DNA of 64,000 bases from Melampsora larici-populina 98AG31 (GCF_000204055.1 NW_006768784.1:979323-1043322), one strand, 5' to 3'; positions 35,828 through 46,796 are shown, numbered from the stretch's first letter. The notes: generated by a model not told the origin, from the letters alone. Program-made: numbers and translations.

Positions 35828-36014
35828 CAAAGATACCTCGGATTGGAAACCTGAGGTATCCTTGAATCTACATTCCCTTGGACTGTGTGTCCAAGGAATT
35901 AATCAGAGGCTTTCTTTGGCCCCAGATATTGCCTTGGATCTATTACTCGGACACACAGTCAAAGTCTATTGCCATCCAAGGATACCTCAGATTTTACAAT
36001 CTGAGGCATCTCTG
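35828..36014. mobile_element. Short palindromic element with about 70-bp arms
   Basis: The left arm contains CTGAGGTATCCTTG and GACTGTGTGTCC; the same strings occur inverted in the right arm. The arms are separated by about 40 bp around TTTGGCCCCAG. The motif style (GAGGTATC, TCCAAGG) recalls the flanks of the 8380-9050 element, and a GCAAC/TTGCG-rich patch (36060-36400) adjoins it. Confidence 0.6.
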
Positions 36015-36809
36015 TCAACACCTCAAGTGCTACACAACACAATGGATTTTGACCTGTTTCCATTGTGTTGCATATTCAGTGCAATATCACACTCCGCAAC
36101 CACTCCGCAATGAGATTGTTTTTTTTCTATCTCAAGGTTGTGGAGCGGTAGGGCAAATATTGCGGGAAATGCACAATATTGCCCTGTTTCCGCAATATTT
36201 GCCCTAAATAACTGTCAAAAACCAACCACAATTGCGGTGTGGGTTTCTTGACCCCGGGTTGTGGTGCTCTGGCACCGCAATGTCTAGCGCTGCTATTGCT
36301 GTGCCAAAAAGCACTATACGCAACCACACTGCAAGCACAATATGGTGCGGTGCGCTTGTGGTATTGTCTCTGTTGGCAGTGATTCCATTTAATAAGGCCA
36401 AGCAAAGGGTTCAAGCTTTGAGCCACTGGAGTCCAAGGAATTCCCGGCTTTCCCCGCCCCCTGTCCCCAAATCCCTAACCCCCTGCTGATCCCCTATCCA
36501 CGGGGGTTTAATTCCGGGGACGGGGTGAGGGCCTGCTCGCAACCCAAATTCCTGGACATGTTTCCAGGACCGTACAAGGCTGAGGAAGTTTACCCCTTTT
36601 GTTCCCAGAAATGTTGGAAACATCTAACATTTTGAGCTGAGGTCGGGGTCCCAAGGAGGTAAGTTTTCAATGACATGTATCATTGAAAAAGCCATGGCAG
36701 CTGTCAAGTGGAGGTCACTTCACCAACCTCAACTCCTCTTTGTCCTTTCCATGCCATCCTTCCTTGGATCCTCAGCTTGTGTTCACAATCCCTTGACCAT
36801 GAAATCATT
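36015..36809. other. GC-richer repetitive stretch without a gene
   Basis: 36060-36400 is rich in TTGCG/CGCAA words, including a local inverted repeat of GGGCAAATATTGCGG. 36430-36560 is a C/G-rich run with no coding signature. It forms the left flank of the 9.9-kb element. Confidence 0.4.
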
Positions 36810-36818
36810 GGTTTTTGT

Positions 36819-37091
36819 TAAACTTAACAAAGTCCCACGCTCGCGCATCCTCGCGAGGCGTCGAGCGAGGGACTTACGCCAAAGTTGTACACTTCATAAC
36901 CTCAGGGTTGAGCATTTTGCAGGGAACAAACTTCATTCCCCTTTATCTTGGACCACACCGAGGAATCCGGTATGGTCCAAAGAGAAAAGTTGTGCGCCAC
37001 GGTAATGCACATGTTGTACATAACTTTTTTCCCGAGGAATTTGTTCCCCTCCGTGAAAAAATTGTCCTCAAAGTTTTGGGCTTCAGAAATA
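36819..37091. repeat. Left terminal inverted repeat of the 9.9-kb element
   Basis: It is inverse to 46473-46744 with one mismatch. The first 50 bp are GC-rich and carry a TCGCGCATCC/CGCGAGGCG palindromic core. The rest is open in one frame on the inward strand, but that frame is identical in both repeats only because they are copies, so it is not called as a gene. Confidence 0.9.
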
Positions 37092-37277
37092 TATGTAGGT
37101 CAACTGCGGATCTGTATGTTGGTCAAAAAGTAAAAGTCTTGTTCAAAACTTGTCAAAGAGTAAAGGTCTTTTTGGTCCAACTAAGAGGAGACTTTTGCAT
37201 TTTGCACACCTCTGCAAAAGTCTCAACTTCTCAAATTTCAATAGATCCATCCTCACTCAGCTTGTGTTCTTACAATC

Positions 37278-40200
37278 ATGGCTCCGCTTACTCGTAGTAT
37301 GTCTACCGGATGTTTAAATCTATCCGAAGGGTCCAAGCACCAACCTACCGCGTTAACAAAAAAGGGTCCACAATACCTTAAATCAATCTTGCAAGCGAAC
37401 GCCGCACTCAGGAGATCCATCATCGAATGTAGTTTTCGAAAGTGATACAACATGGAGCCGCGCGCTCTGCAAGTTGAATGTGTGCTCTTTCTCATCGAAA
37501 TGTGGAACACTTTTCTATTGGCAACTACAGGCTTTGGGAAGAGCAAGGTTGCCGAAATGTACCTCGAAACCTTGTCAAAGGCTGATAATCCAATAGTGAT
37601 GGTCATGAACCCGCTGGATGCACTAGGCGACAACCAGGTACCATTCATCGTGATCTACCGTGCTTCCTGTGACTGACCACAGATTTCGCGTGATGACTTG
37701 TCTTTAGGTCTTTGAAAAAATTGAGGACGGATTCACCGCCGTGAGTCTGACGCAAAAGTCGTTTACTGAGGCCGTGTGCCAAGAGATCCTGGATGGTAGA
37801 TATCAGTTTGTTTACTTAGTGAGTAAAGTAAACTATGTTTTCCATATAAGGAGAACTATGTCTCTGACCACTTTCCTGTTTCAGAGTCCGGAGATATTTC
37901 TCAATAGCGCTCTATTCACAAAGTTGTACTTTAATCCTACATTCCAACGAAGGCTTGCTCTGAAAGTAATCAATGAAGCTCACCTTATATATTGTTGGGG
38001 ATTAGTGGAAAGCGGTTCATCCAAGAACTTGGCGTGCTTCAAGAATTTTCAAGACAGAGGAGTATTCCGACCGAGTTATGGTAATCTATGTGGTCGATTT
38101 CTTGCAACCAATTTTACTCCAATGTTACTCTTGTCAGCTACTTGTCGACCTAAGGCCATGGATGCAATCAAAAGGAATCTACGCCTTGCTTCACAAAACC
38201 TTAAAGTCCTAACAGCAGAGTTAGTTTGTCCCGAAATCAGATTGATTCGCATGAATATGAAACACCCGTTGAAAAGTGCCACCGATTTGAATCGGTTTTT
38301 CGGACTCGACCGTGTGGTTGCAAATGCTGATCTGCCTCCAACACTAATCTACTCCGGATCTCAAAATGGAACGTGGGAAACACTAAGTGCAGTTCATAAA
38401 GCAAGAGGTCAAGAGAATCAATCTTCAGATGGAATGAGTTCCCTCGCGCGTCGCTACCATGCTGCTACAGGAACGGACGACAAATCTGATTGGGCTGAAC
38501 ACTTTGTTAATATGTTATATCCAGTTATATGTTGTACAATGGCTCTGGGGTTGGGTCAAAATTGGAAGATTGTGCGGCGAGTAATTGTAATGGGGCGAAT
38601 GGAACCTTCTTCGGTTGCACAGATGATTGGAAGATGTGGTCGTGACGGACGGCCTGGTGTTGGAGTGCTCTTAGTAGAAGAGAAGAGGGGCGCAGTAGGC
38701 GCAAAGAATCATGTTGATGATTTTGAAAAGCCTAAGAACATGTCCGATGATGATCGGATGGATGCTCTTGCAATCACTCCGGTATGCCTCAGAGTAGCAA
38801 TGGCGGTTGATAATGTGTAAGTTGCTGAAATCTGTACCTGTCTCTTCACGCCGGGCCTAATGATTATCTGTTCAGTGCGGGTCACATTCCAATATCTTTT
38901 GAAGATCAGGATTATATCAAGGAACTGGCTCGTCAGAAACATATGGGTTTTGCACCGTGCCTATGCTCAAATTGTCAACCTGAGTTGGCGCTAGATTTCT
39001 TGGACAGACAACATCATGCAAATAACACAAACTTCACGGACATCCTCCTAGGTCGAATGACTGGTACTATCAGTCACGATCTCTGCTGCCCCCCTTCCAA
39101 CTCGGGTTTTACACTAGACCTCAAATCAATTCTTACTTGCCCTGAAAAAGATAAGATCAGAACAACACCTGTCTTTGGACATCTGGTTAGCAATCTTCTC
39201 TCCGACTTCGACAAGTTGTATGATCGCATGAACCCCGATGGGAATTTTCCAATCTGACGCCGCGTGGTTTTCAATGAGGAGCATGCGTGGCTAATAGCTA
39301 AAAATGCCGATGTGATCTCTCAAGGTGTTTCTCTTCAAACGATTCTCGGTAGTGAAGCCTTTGATGGTGTATTTAACTGCATCTTGGAGTGCATAACAAC
39401 CTGGAAGAACTCCTATCTGTATCAATTGAATTCAGCTGATATAGATAATGAGGCTATCAAACAAAGTAGAGCAGCAACTAAAAAACAGGAACAAGCTGTA
39501 GCACGAGTACAATCAAAAAGGAATGCTGAAGCGGCTGGTTTAGAAAAGCCCAAACGCAAATCTCGCAACAAGGCTAAACAATCTCGAGGTTCTCAAAAAA
39601 ACAATGTCCCAAATTTTATAGAAGGACCCTATGTAACTCCAAAATCTTTGACTCCTCAGTTTGTTTCACCCGGACTGCATGAATCAAGCACTCCTGTAAA
39701 TGCACAGCAAGGTCGAACACCAAACACCCTTGCTATCTCAAACAGAATAAACAACACACGGCCTCCCGATTCGTCTGCTGCATTTCCTTTGAGATATAAC
39801 CTCTCAAACACTGTCGTTTTGCCCCAGGTACCCGGTTATTTGACAAACCTACACCCTTTACCTCAGACCCCTGCGCCGGAGCCCATCAGAATGAACCGTC
39901 TGAATTCTAGCAGTATTTATCGGAATGCTGGAAACAACCCTCCTCTACAAGATATCACGAATTCAAATTGGCCTTTTCAAAGTAGAGAGTATTCTAATAA
40001 TTTGGGGAGGATTATTCCAAATAGCATGGATAGATCTAATTATTACAATCAGTTTGAAAACAATCACCTACAACAGCTCAGTTCACCCTCTGTTCCAAAT
40101 CCTATTCGTTCAGCAGCAAACTACCGAGATCTCAATCAAGACTGTTTGCCTGACATCATTTCATCTCAAACACTTCAAACCACGTTACAAGTTTCTAATA

Positions 40201-40394
40201 ATGCAACTTATTCAGCCCCTCCTACATTAGCCCAGCCAAACTTAAGGATGTATCAAACACCAGATACATCAAACCGATCATATTCAAACTATTACCCCAA
40301 TTCAACTCCTTCACCCACTTTCAAGTCCAAAAATCAAATCTACAACACTCCAGGTCCGTCCATTCACCTTTCAAAGTTCCATCGGGCCACCTAA
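37278..40394 (+). pseudogene. RecQ-like superfamily 2 helicase of the 9.9-kb element, two in-frame TGA codons
   Basis: Exons in phase are 37278-37637, 37708-37818, 37885-38816 and 38876-40394 (974 codons). Motifs: ATTGFGKSK (Walker A), MNPLDALGDNQ, YLSPEIF, VINEAHLIYCWG (motif II, with Asn for the usual Asp of DEAH), LLLSATCRP (III), ICCTMALGLGQ (V) and AQMIGRCGRDGRPG (VI). A cysteine-containing stretch follows (FAPCLCSNCQPE), then a basic region (KPKRKSRNKAK) and a long Asn/Pro/Ser-rich tail. TGA at 37443-37445 and at 39255-39257 interrupt an otherwise open frame. Both fall between residues where Arg would fit, and no GT-AG intron removes them. ATG 37452 right after the first TGA could start a shorter protein that keeps all helicase motifs. 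A partial copy of its 3' end lies at 42474-42675. Confidence 0.78.
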
Positions 40395-40404
40395 CAAAGT
40401 AAAA

Positions 40405-40440
40405 GAGGTGATCTGGTCGAATGTTGTATTGATCACCTCA
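40405..40440 (+). terminator. Hairpin just after the helicase stop codon
   Basis: The arms GAGGTGATC and GATCACCTC follow the stop codon by about 10 bp. It could be an RNA 3'-end structure, but the second copy of this 3' end (42675 on) lacks the right arm. The arm sequence may instead mark the junction of the 2-kb insertion. Confidence 0.35.
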
Positions 40441-41215
40441 TACAAAGAATGTGTCAAATGTTTTACCGTTATAACTACTTCATTCCATTCTTTCCTAATT
40501 ACACACAACACACTTCTTTTTTGGTTCTACTAAGTTCAAAACCTGGTACATTCCGAGAGTCCTTTACAATGGTCCTGGGTGGTTTTGGCACTTATTCTTT
40601 ATATATATTCTCATCTAACCACGTTACACAACGCTCAGTTTTCATTTCTATCTGGTCTACATTTCCCTTTCCGTACAACCTAACATTACGCTAATTGATG
40701 TATTGGCTGATCTGTTGCATGCTAATGAACTTTCACTACACTCTTTACAAAACTTTTGTTCTAACCATCTAACATTTTTCTCAGTCTACCTATCCTTTTG
40801 TTGTTCCCCCATGTTATGTATAAATTTTTGACCCTCCCCCCTACACACAACTTTGTCCACACCACCCTGATTCCGCGCCAAAATATGTCAAACAAAGTGG
40901 CTGAAGCACAAGCCATAAAAACCATGCAGCGTCTGCCAAAAGGCCAAGCCACAAAGTGGGCACTAAAGTGGGCACTGGGTAATCCTTCCATCCAGGAAGG
41001 TATAAGAGGTGTGCTTTTCAGTGCTAGATAACTTGCCACCACCACTGTGCTTTCCATCGACCAAGGCTCTCTTTTAATCATTTGTTTTACCATCATCATG
41101 GGGTCTGAGTCGGAAAATACTGGCATTGACCCCTTTGATCCCATCTCTCTTTTGATTGTTTACATCCGCAAGAAGAGGACTCCACCACTGTGCTTTCCAT
41201 CAACCAAGGCTCTCT

Positions 41216-42027
41216 CACAGGGGGAAAAATAGAAGCTCACATAGATGTGAGCAGAGAAAGTTTGAAGGTTTCTCGAAGATTGTTCCCAGTTTGTTTACAA
41301 TTTTCTTCCAATTTTCCTCCAGTTTTCTTTCAGCTCATCATCTGATCAAATGGTCAGCATGGCCTGAGCAGATGAGTTAGGCCTTCCTCAGGCCTTATCC
41401 CTAGCCAAGAAGCCTGAGGGAGGGCTAGCTCATCTGCTCAGGTCATGTCGGGCCCTCCAATGCTCAGCCTGCACAGTTGCGGCGAGAGACCCTGCCAAAT
41501 GTGAAAAACACAATGGGAACCATCCCTTTGGATACTTCTGATCCCAGGAATGCCACTGAGGACTAGGTGAGCAGCCCCTCAGCCAATACTCAGTGACATC
41601 CTTTGAGATCCTTTGGATCCTCCTGATCCCAGGAATACCACTCTGTGCTGAACTGAGCATCCCCTCAGCCAATACTGAGTGAGATCCTTTGGATACCTCC
41701 AATCCCAGGAATGCCACTTAGGACTAGCTGAGTGGCCCCTCAGCCAATACTCAGTGACATCCTTTGGACCCTTCTGAAGGCGATTCTGAGTATACAGTGA
41801 TGTGTCAGCTGGGTCCTGAGCACTCATCCATGCTCAAGAGAGGCTCATCCAAGATGAAGATGAGCATGCTTTAGCAAACTCAAGCAATACCTAAGTATTA
41901 CAGACTGAGAATGTTGGCACCACCAAATGGTGAATTGAAAGAATCTGAAGGAAATTGAACCATTTTTGGAGTTATCAGGAAGGTACCCTCTGCTCACATC
42001 TATGTGAGCTTTTATTTTTCCCCCTGT
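41216..42027. mobile_element. Inverted-repeat element of about 810 bp inside the 2-kb insertion
   Basis: The ends read CACAGGGGGAAAAATA...GCTCACATAGATGTGAGC and the inverse at 41990-42027. It interrupts one of the ~140-bp repeat units (GGCTCT before, TCTTTTAATC after). It contains a hairpin at 41361-41445 with arms around CCTGAGCAGATGAG, and the tandem array at 41515-41775. No transposase is present. The target duplication is ambiguous because the target is a CT-run. Confidence 0.65.
41515..41775. repeat. Tandem array, three units of about 85 bp
   Basis: Each unit has ATCCTTTGGAT, ATCCCAGGAAT, CCACT and CCCCTCAGCCAATACT in the same order, with small differences. The array can be read through in frame on the minus strand, giving a repetitive peptide, but nothing suggests it is expressed. 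Confidence 0.75.
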
Positions 42028-42473
42028 GTCTTTTAATCATTTGTTTTACCATCATCATGGGGTCTGAGTCGGAAAATACTGGCATTGACCCCTTTGATCC
42101 CATCTCTCTTTTGATCGTTCACATCCGCAAGAAGAGGACTCCACCACTGTGCTTTCCATCAACCAAGGCTCTCTTTTAATCATTTGTTTTACCATCATCA
42201 TGGGGTCTGAGTCGGAAAATACTGGCATTGACCCCTTTGATCCCATCTCTCTTTTGATCGTTTACATCCACAAGAAGAGGAATCAATCTTTTGAAACCTT
42301 TTGCCTTTGAACTGGAACTTCCAAAGGTGTGGCCTGCTCTGAATCATTTTGAGGCAGGCCCCCTTCAGAAACCAGTTTTTCTCACTTTGATCACTCTCAA
42401 ATCCAATCTGTTTGCCTTAATAGATGTTCTGTTTGTTTATCACTCATTCTGATCTCAAACTTTCATTCAAAGA

Positions 42474-42675
42474 GAGTATTCTAAAAATTCGGGGAGGATT
42501 ATTCCAAATAGCATGGATAGATCTAATTATTACAATCAGTTTGAAAACAATCACCTACAACAGCTCAGTTCACCCTCTGTTCCAAATCTTATTTGTTCAG
42601 CAGCAAACTATCTACAACACTCCAGGTCCGTCCATTCACCTTTCAAAGTTCCATCGGGCCACCTAACAAAGTAAA
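42474..42675 (+). repeat. Partial duplicate of the helicase gene 3' end
   Basis: It matches 39985-40126 and then 40338-40411, skipping about 212 bp. The copy includes the final TCCATCGGGCCACCTAA (stop codon). It lies immediately left of the DUF6589 stop codon, so the ancestral element probably had the two genes directly tail to tail here. Confidence 0.85.
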
Positions 42676-42717
42676 CGAGGTGAGCACATTTGTGACATTC
42701 ACCCTGTGCGACTATAA

Positions 42718-45700
42718 CTAACCTTGTGCATGTTCTTGTTCATTTACAATCGGGTTTTCTCCTTCTGGATGTTCACCAGAAGGAGGACTGTCAGCCGGAT
42801 TGAGATTATCAAAGTTATCTGCATCCGGTCCTACTTGTGGAATGTCATGAGATAGAGTACTTCCCCAACAAAACCGAGATGATCTCTTATGAGTGTATTT
42901 GGATTGAAATATTTCTTGTAATTTAAGGAAACCAGTCTCCATGAGGTTAGGCAGAGGCTCGGGCTGGCCAGCTTGGTTTTCTGAGCCGAAAGTCCTATCA
43001 GCTGCTCTTTGAAAAGCTTGCATTGATTTAGGAGTAATGTATATCTTTCGGTTTTGATAAACCTTTTGATAACCCGCCCTAATTCTGATTAGGCTCAGTA
43101 TTTGCTGGAACTAAATAAAATAATTGTAATAAGGTCAGTGACACTGGTCCACGCTCTAAAGACCAAACAATTCCAATATGTACAAGTTTGATGCATAAAG
43201 CATAGTGATCACCTAGCCTCTTGATTTTGGTTCCCGCACCCTATAGTTCAGACAAAAAGATTTATAACCCAAGTAACTAGTTTTGAGTGTTTTGAGAATC
43301 AGGTAATGATATGTGAGACCAGTACATACCGCGCGATTGAAAAAATACTTCAACCAAAAGATCATATGTTCCAAATGTAGGTCTTTTGCCTCAAATCTTC
43401 CAGATGCTCCTCTTGCAGAAATCAACATCGCACGCTTGATTACATAGGCTAAACCTACAGGAAGATAATGCTCTAGGAGCAAAACAAGACAAGGGATATG
43501 TTGAGCGTAGTGTGATAGGCCAGTGTTACCATGTGCCATCACACTCCACCGCTTCCACATCCTTATTAGACGGCCGATGTCACCACTTTTGGCCGCCTGG
43601 TCAGCTTCAACATAAGTGGCGAGATCACGAAGGCGAAGGCGTAGGTTGTAACCACAAATATCACCTGCACCCAAAGCACCTTGCAGAGCGTCTTCTGAAA
43701 AGTACTCGCGGCTGGTCTGCTCAATTATGCTATTAGCTGTCTCAGTATCCAAAATATTTGGTGGTTCTTTCCGTTTCTTGATGACCTCACTAATAACGTA
43801 ACAAACACACGTTAGATTGCTTCATGAGCCATCAGAACCAAAAAAAACCTCACCGCATGCACCACACCATCGTGGCGAAGTGTAAATGATATATCATACG
43901 CATGATTACACCAAAGTCCTTCTTGATTACTGGGCGATTAGCCTTGTCACCTGTAAGCGCTTCCCATCCTTTTGAAAAAGGTAGATCTTGCGGATCGGTT
44001 GATTCACCCCATCCACCCACCATCTGCCACTGCCCAACATTCCACATCGTGTGCGCGGCACCTGGAAGTGTGAGGTAATTAATCATACTTTCATATCTCC
44101 GGCCAGCTGGGTGAAGTTTTGATCTATAACTCTCGAGATTTATGCAAGTTCCTACATCACCTTCCACTACCTGTAGATCATCAGGGAAATCTTTCAAAGG
44201 GCGCCCAGTTATGTGCCCTACGTGATCCAACACCTGACCAACCCCTTCGGATGAGCCACATGATAGATCCATCAGTGGCAACATCTCAACATCAGCCTTC
44301 TCGATTGGAATTGGTTCCAAAGGCGGCGGGATTCGTGAAACGTTAGGAAACACCGGAGGCGTAATTGTGCGGTTTTCAGTCGTGATGTAATCTACATAAG
44401 CCTGACCAAGCTGAGCCTTGATTGTTTCCCCAAAGTGTGTACGTTCGGATAGGTTGGGTAAGAAAAACTTAGCATGAACAACCTTCTCTTCGGCATCTCG
44501 CATTGCATGAACAAAAGCATCCAATGTTAAATCTTTGGGATCTGCTTCAGATATTAGATTTTTAGACAAAAAGTGCATATAACCATATGTCCCATGGAAC
44601 ATGCGGGAGTTTGATTCGAGTCTGGAATAGTGAATCCGTTCTTGAATATCAAAATTATCAAGTATTAGGAAAGGGCGGATAGGATAGTCACAGGCAACCC
44701 GCCGCTTAAGAGAAGCCAGGGCAGCTTTACCCAGTCGGGTTATAGCTCGTAGAGCCGTTCGACGAGAACAACTGAGACCAACAGCGTGTAGATATTGATT
44801 GATTCGCTGGCTAACACCACCCGCAAGGAACGCAACCCCATTCTCCAACTGAAGACCATTCACAGAACGGTTGCTTACAAACGCAACCATTGAACACACT
44901 GTTGTAGCAGTCTGAATACAATAGGGAATCACATACATATAGTGAAACATCAGCCACCAGTTTGTTCAGCAAATGAGAAAGAGATTAACGCACATTATGA
45001 AACCGCAACTTGATCTGATCCATCCAATGACCCCGTTTCACATAAGTCGCCTCTTCCATCAAATCCGCCCAATCATCTTCGTCTTCGTTCCCGCTGTCCG
45101 GATGATCCATCTGCTGAGCCTGGCCTGCCTGATCGCTTTCCAAAGATTCTTTTAAGTTAGAATTATCAATAGATAAAGTTGTATAATCTAGTTTGTCTCC
45201 TGAATCACTACCGTCTTCTGAACTTGAATCCCTTTTGTAAGCGCCACCTTCTCCGGAAGCAGATGATTGATCCGAAATATCCCCATCCAAAAGATCACCG
45301 TGAGCTGGGGCAAACACACTGTCTTCTTTTGACCCTTGATCTGAACCTTCTGAGCCACCCAAAGGTTCTGCATCATCCTCCTTGGCCTCGTCGGACTGAA
45401 CTTCCGCCTCCTCTGACGCACAAACTTCTGCGCCACCCACTTCGGTTTCCGGACGACCCACCGACAGGCGATGGCGAATCAGTTGGAATAGAAAATCCAT
45501 TCTGGTTCTGATCTGTTGATGACGTTTCTCAGACGCTTTCATATTGACGAACTTGGCCTTTACAGCATGCGCAGGCACGTGGGGAGGGTAGTGATGACCT
45601 CTCCACCGACGCGAAGCTTCTTGGTTGACTATACGCTTAGCCTGTAGAGCATGTTATGTTTAAGATTATCAGAACTCTGTGTGAAACATTCTAAAGCAAT

Positions 45701-45972
45701 ACACTCACCTCTGAAAGGATGAACATCTTCCAATAATTTCTTCCGTTGTCCTTTTTCAAAACCAGGGCTTGAATAGCCATCAGGACCCTCAAAGTTGAAG
45801 GCCATCCTTTTGGTCCGCCCCAATATCTACGAGAAAACTTTATAACTCCATCTTTGTCGTCATCGGTCAGGTAAGTCTGCACAATTTCCTTGAACGTAAA
45901 ATGAGACTTTTCCTCTCTCAATTGATTGATTATCGACACGGTGGTTGCGATCATTGCTGGTGTGGACGACAT
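42718..45972 (-). CDS. DUF6589-family protein of the 9.9-kb element, intact, 959 aa (candidate transposase)
   Basis: Six exons join in phase without any stop: 45709-45972, 44994-45641, 43854-44911, 43330-43789, 43184-43240 and 42718-43110 (2880 nt). An N-terminal region of about 135 residues contains VNQEASRRWRG. A Ser/Asp/Glu-rich linker follows (about residues 155-285), then a long conserved part. DUF6589 signatures are SRRTALRAITRLG, FLILDNFDIQERIH (Asp ~389), MFHGTYGYMH, VEGDVGTCINLESYR (Asp ~556), a His-containing GAAHTMWNVGQW, SGDIGRLIRMWKRW and FEAKDLHLEHMIFWLK (Glu ~797). The family is abundant in basidiomycetes and has no proven function that I know of. Acidic residues spaced D...D...E within a helix-rich C-terminal part would suit an RNase H-fold transposase. 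That, and its location in a terminal-repeat element, is the basis for the inference. Confidence 0.78.
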
Positions 45973-46472
45973 ATTTGTTTTTCCGTAAAATTGAGCAATA
46001 ATTTAAAAGCAAATCAAATCCAATAATGAGGACTTTGGAGCAGATGATAACGAGACCGTAATACATAGGAACCGGGCCATTCCGTATTGGAATCACAAAT
46101 GAGCAACTGTGTTTCTCTTGCAAAAGTATGCTTCGTATCACCTCGGTGCCAATGGGTGGTGCTTGTCTCACCTCTTTCAGATAGCTCCTAGAGTACAGAT
46201 ACACTATATTGGCACCGTCATAATGTTTAGCTGTCCTCCAGTGTAAGATATTGATTTCCGGAAAGCATCTCAAGTGTTGTTTGCATTCGTCATGCTTTTC
46301 AATAGCTCAATAGGCAGGCCAAGGCATATCAAATTGCAGGAAGAGGCTGAGAGGTTGGTTAAGGTTAGTGACGTTAAGGTATGCTTGAACGGAAAAGTTG
46401 TTAATAGTGCTGTCCATAATACATAAGCACTTAGCATTCGCAGCAGTTACACGAGCGGCCTACATGTTCCTT
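45973..46472. other. Upstream region of the DUF6589 gene, inside the 9.9-kb element
   Basis: There are no recognisable coding features. It should contain the promoter of the minus-strand gene; the right terminal repeat begins at its right edge. Confidence 0.45.
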
Positions 46473-46744
46473 ATTTCTGAAGCCCAAAACTTTGAGGACA
46501 ATTTTTTCACGGAGGGGAACAAATTCCTCGGGAAAAAAGTTATGTACAACATGTGCATTACCGTGGCGCACAACTTTTCTCTTTGGACCATACCGGATTC
46601 CTCGGTGTGGTCCAAGATAAAGGGGAATGAAGTTTGTTCCCTGCAAAATGCTCAACCCTGAGGTTATGAAGCGTACAACTTTGGCGTAAGTCCCTCGCTC
46701 GACGCCTCGCGAGGATGCGCGAGCGTGGGACTTTGTTAAGTTTA
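46473..46744. repeat. Right terminal inverted repeat of the 9.9-kb element
   Basis: It is inverse to 36819-37091 with one difference. It ends GGGACTTTGTTAAGTTTA directly before the target duplication GGTTTTTGT. Confidence 0.9.
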
Positions 46745-46796
46745 GGTTTTTGTCATTATTCCAAGGACATAAAGTTGTTCGCCATGTGGCCATTAA

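Larger units (their letters stand above)
40412..42473. other. 2-kb secondary insertion between the two genes of the 9.9-kb element
   Basis: It separates the helicase 3' end from a partial duplicate of the same 3' end at 42474-42675. It contains three copies of a ~140-bp unit (41065-41215, 42028-42175, 42170-42285; each with GGGGTCTGAGTCGGAAAATA), an inverted-repeat element at 41216-42027, and a small tandem array. No conserved protein was recognised; the open frames around 40761-41144 are not convincing. Confidence 0.6.
36819..46744. mobile_element. 9.9-kb terminal-inverted-repeat element with RecQ-like helicase and DUF6589 genes
   Basis: Inverted repeats at 36819-37091 and 46473-46744 begin TAAACTTAACAAAGTCCCAC and differ at a single base over about 272 bp (A/G near 36892). 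GGTTTTTGT is present directly outside both ends (36810-36818 and 46745-46753), a 9-bp target duplication. If one terminal G is counted as unpaired it would be 8 bp. Cargo: a plus-strand RecQ-like helicase and a minus-strand DUF6589 gene, convergent, with a secondary insertion between their 3' ends. No recognised classical transposase, integrase or tyrosine recombinase is present. The near-identical repeats suggest recent movement. The length matches no TE family I can name with this gene pair. Confidence 0.85.

Noticed and set aside
36815..37297. Open frame of 160 codons in the left terminal repeat, with a matching one on the other strand at 46431-46958
   Set aside because: The frames match only because the terminal repeats are copies of each other. 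They have no domain, and the second one continues into unrelated flanking DNA.
40449..41232. Short plus- and minus-strand frames between the helicase and the tandem repeats
   Set aside because: They lie in a repetitive insertion with triplicated units and have no recognisable domain.
41430..41827. Repetitive minus-strand peptide across the 85-bp array
   Set aside because: The peptide periodicity follows from the DNA tandem repeat; there is no start context or exon structure.
36819..46744. Giant element considered as a Starship
   Set aside because: Starships carry a DUF3435 tyrosine recombinase at one end and lack long inverted repeats. Here there are long inverted repeats and no recombinase.
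36819..46744. Element considered as a subtelomeric telomere-linked helicase block
   Set aside because: No telomeric repeats are present, and both ends have inverted repeats and a target duplication inside ordinary chromosomal sequence.
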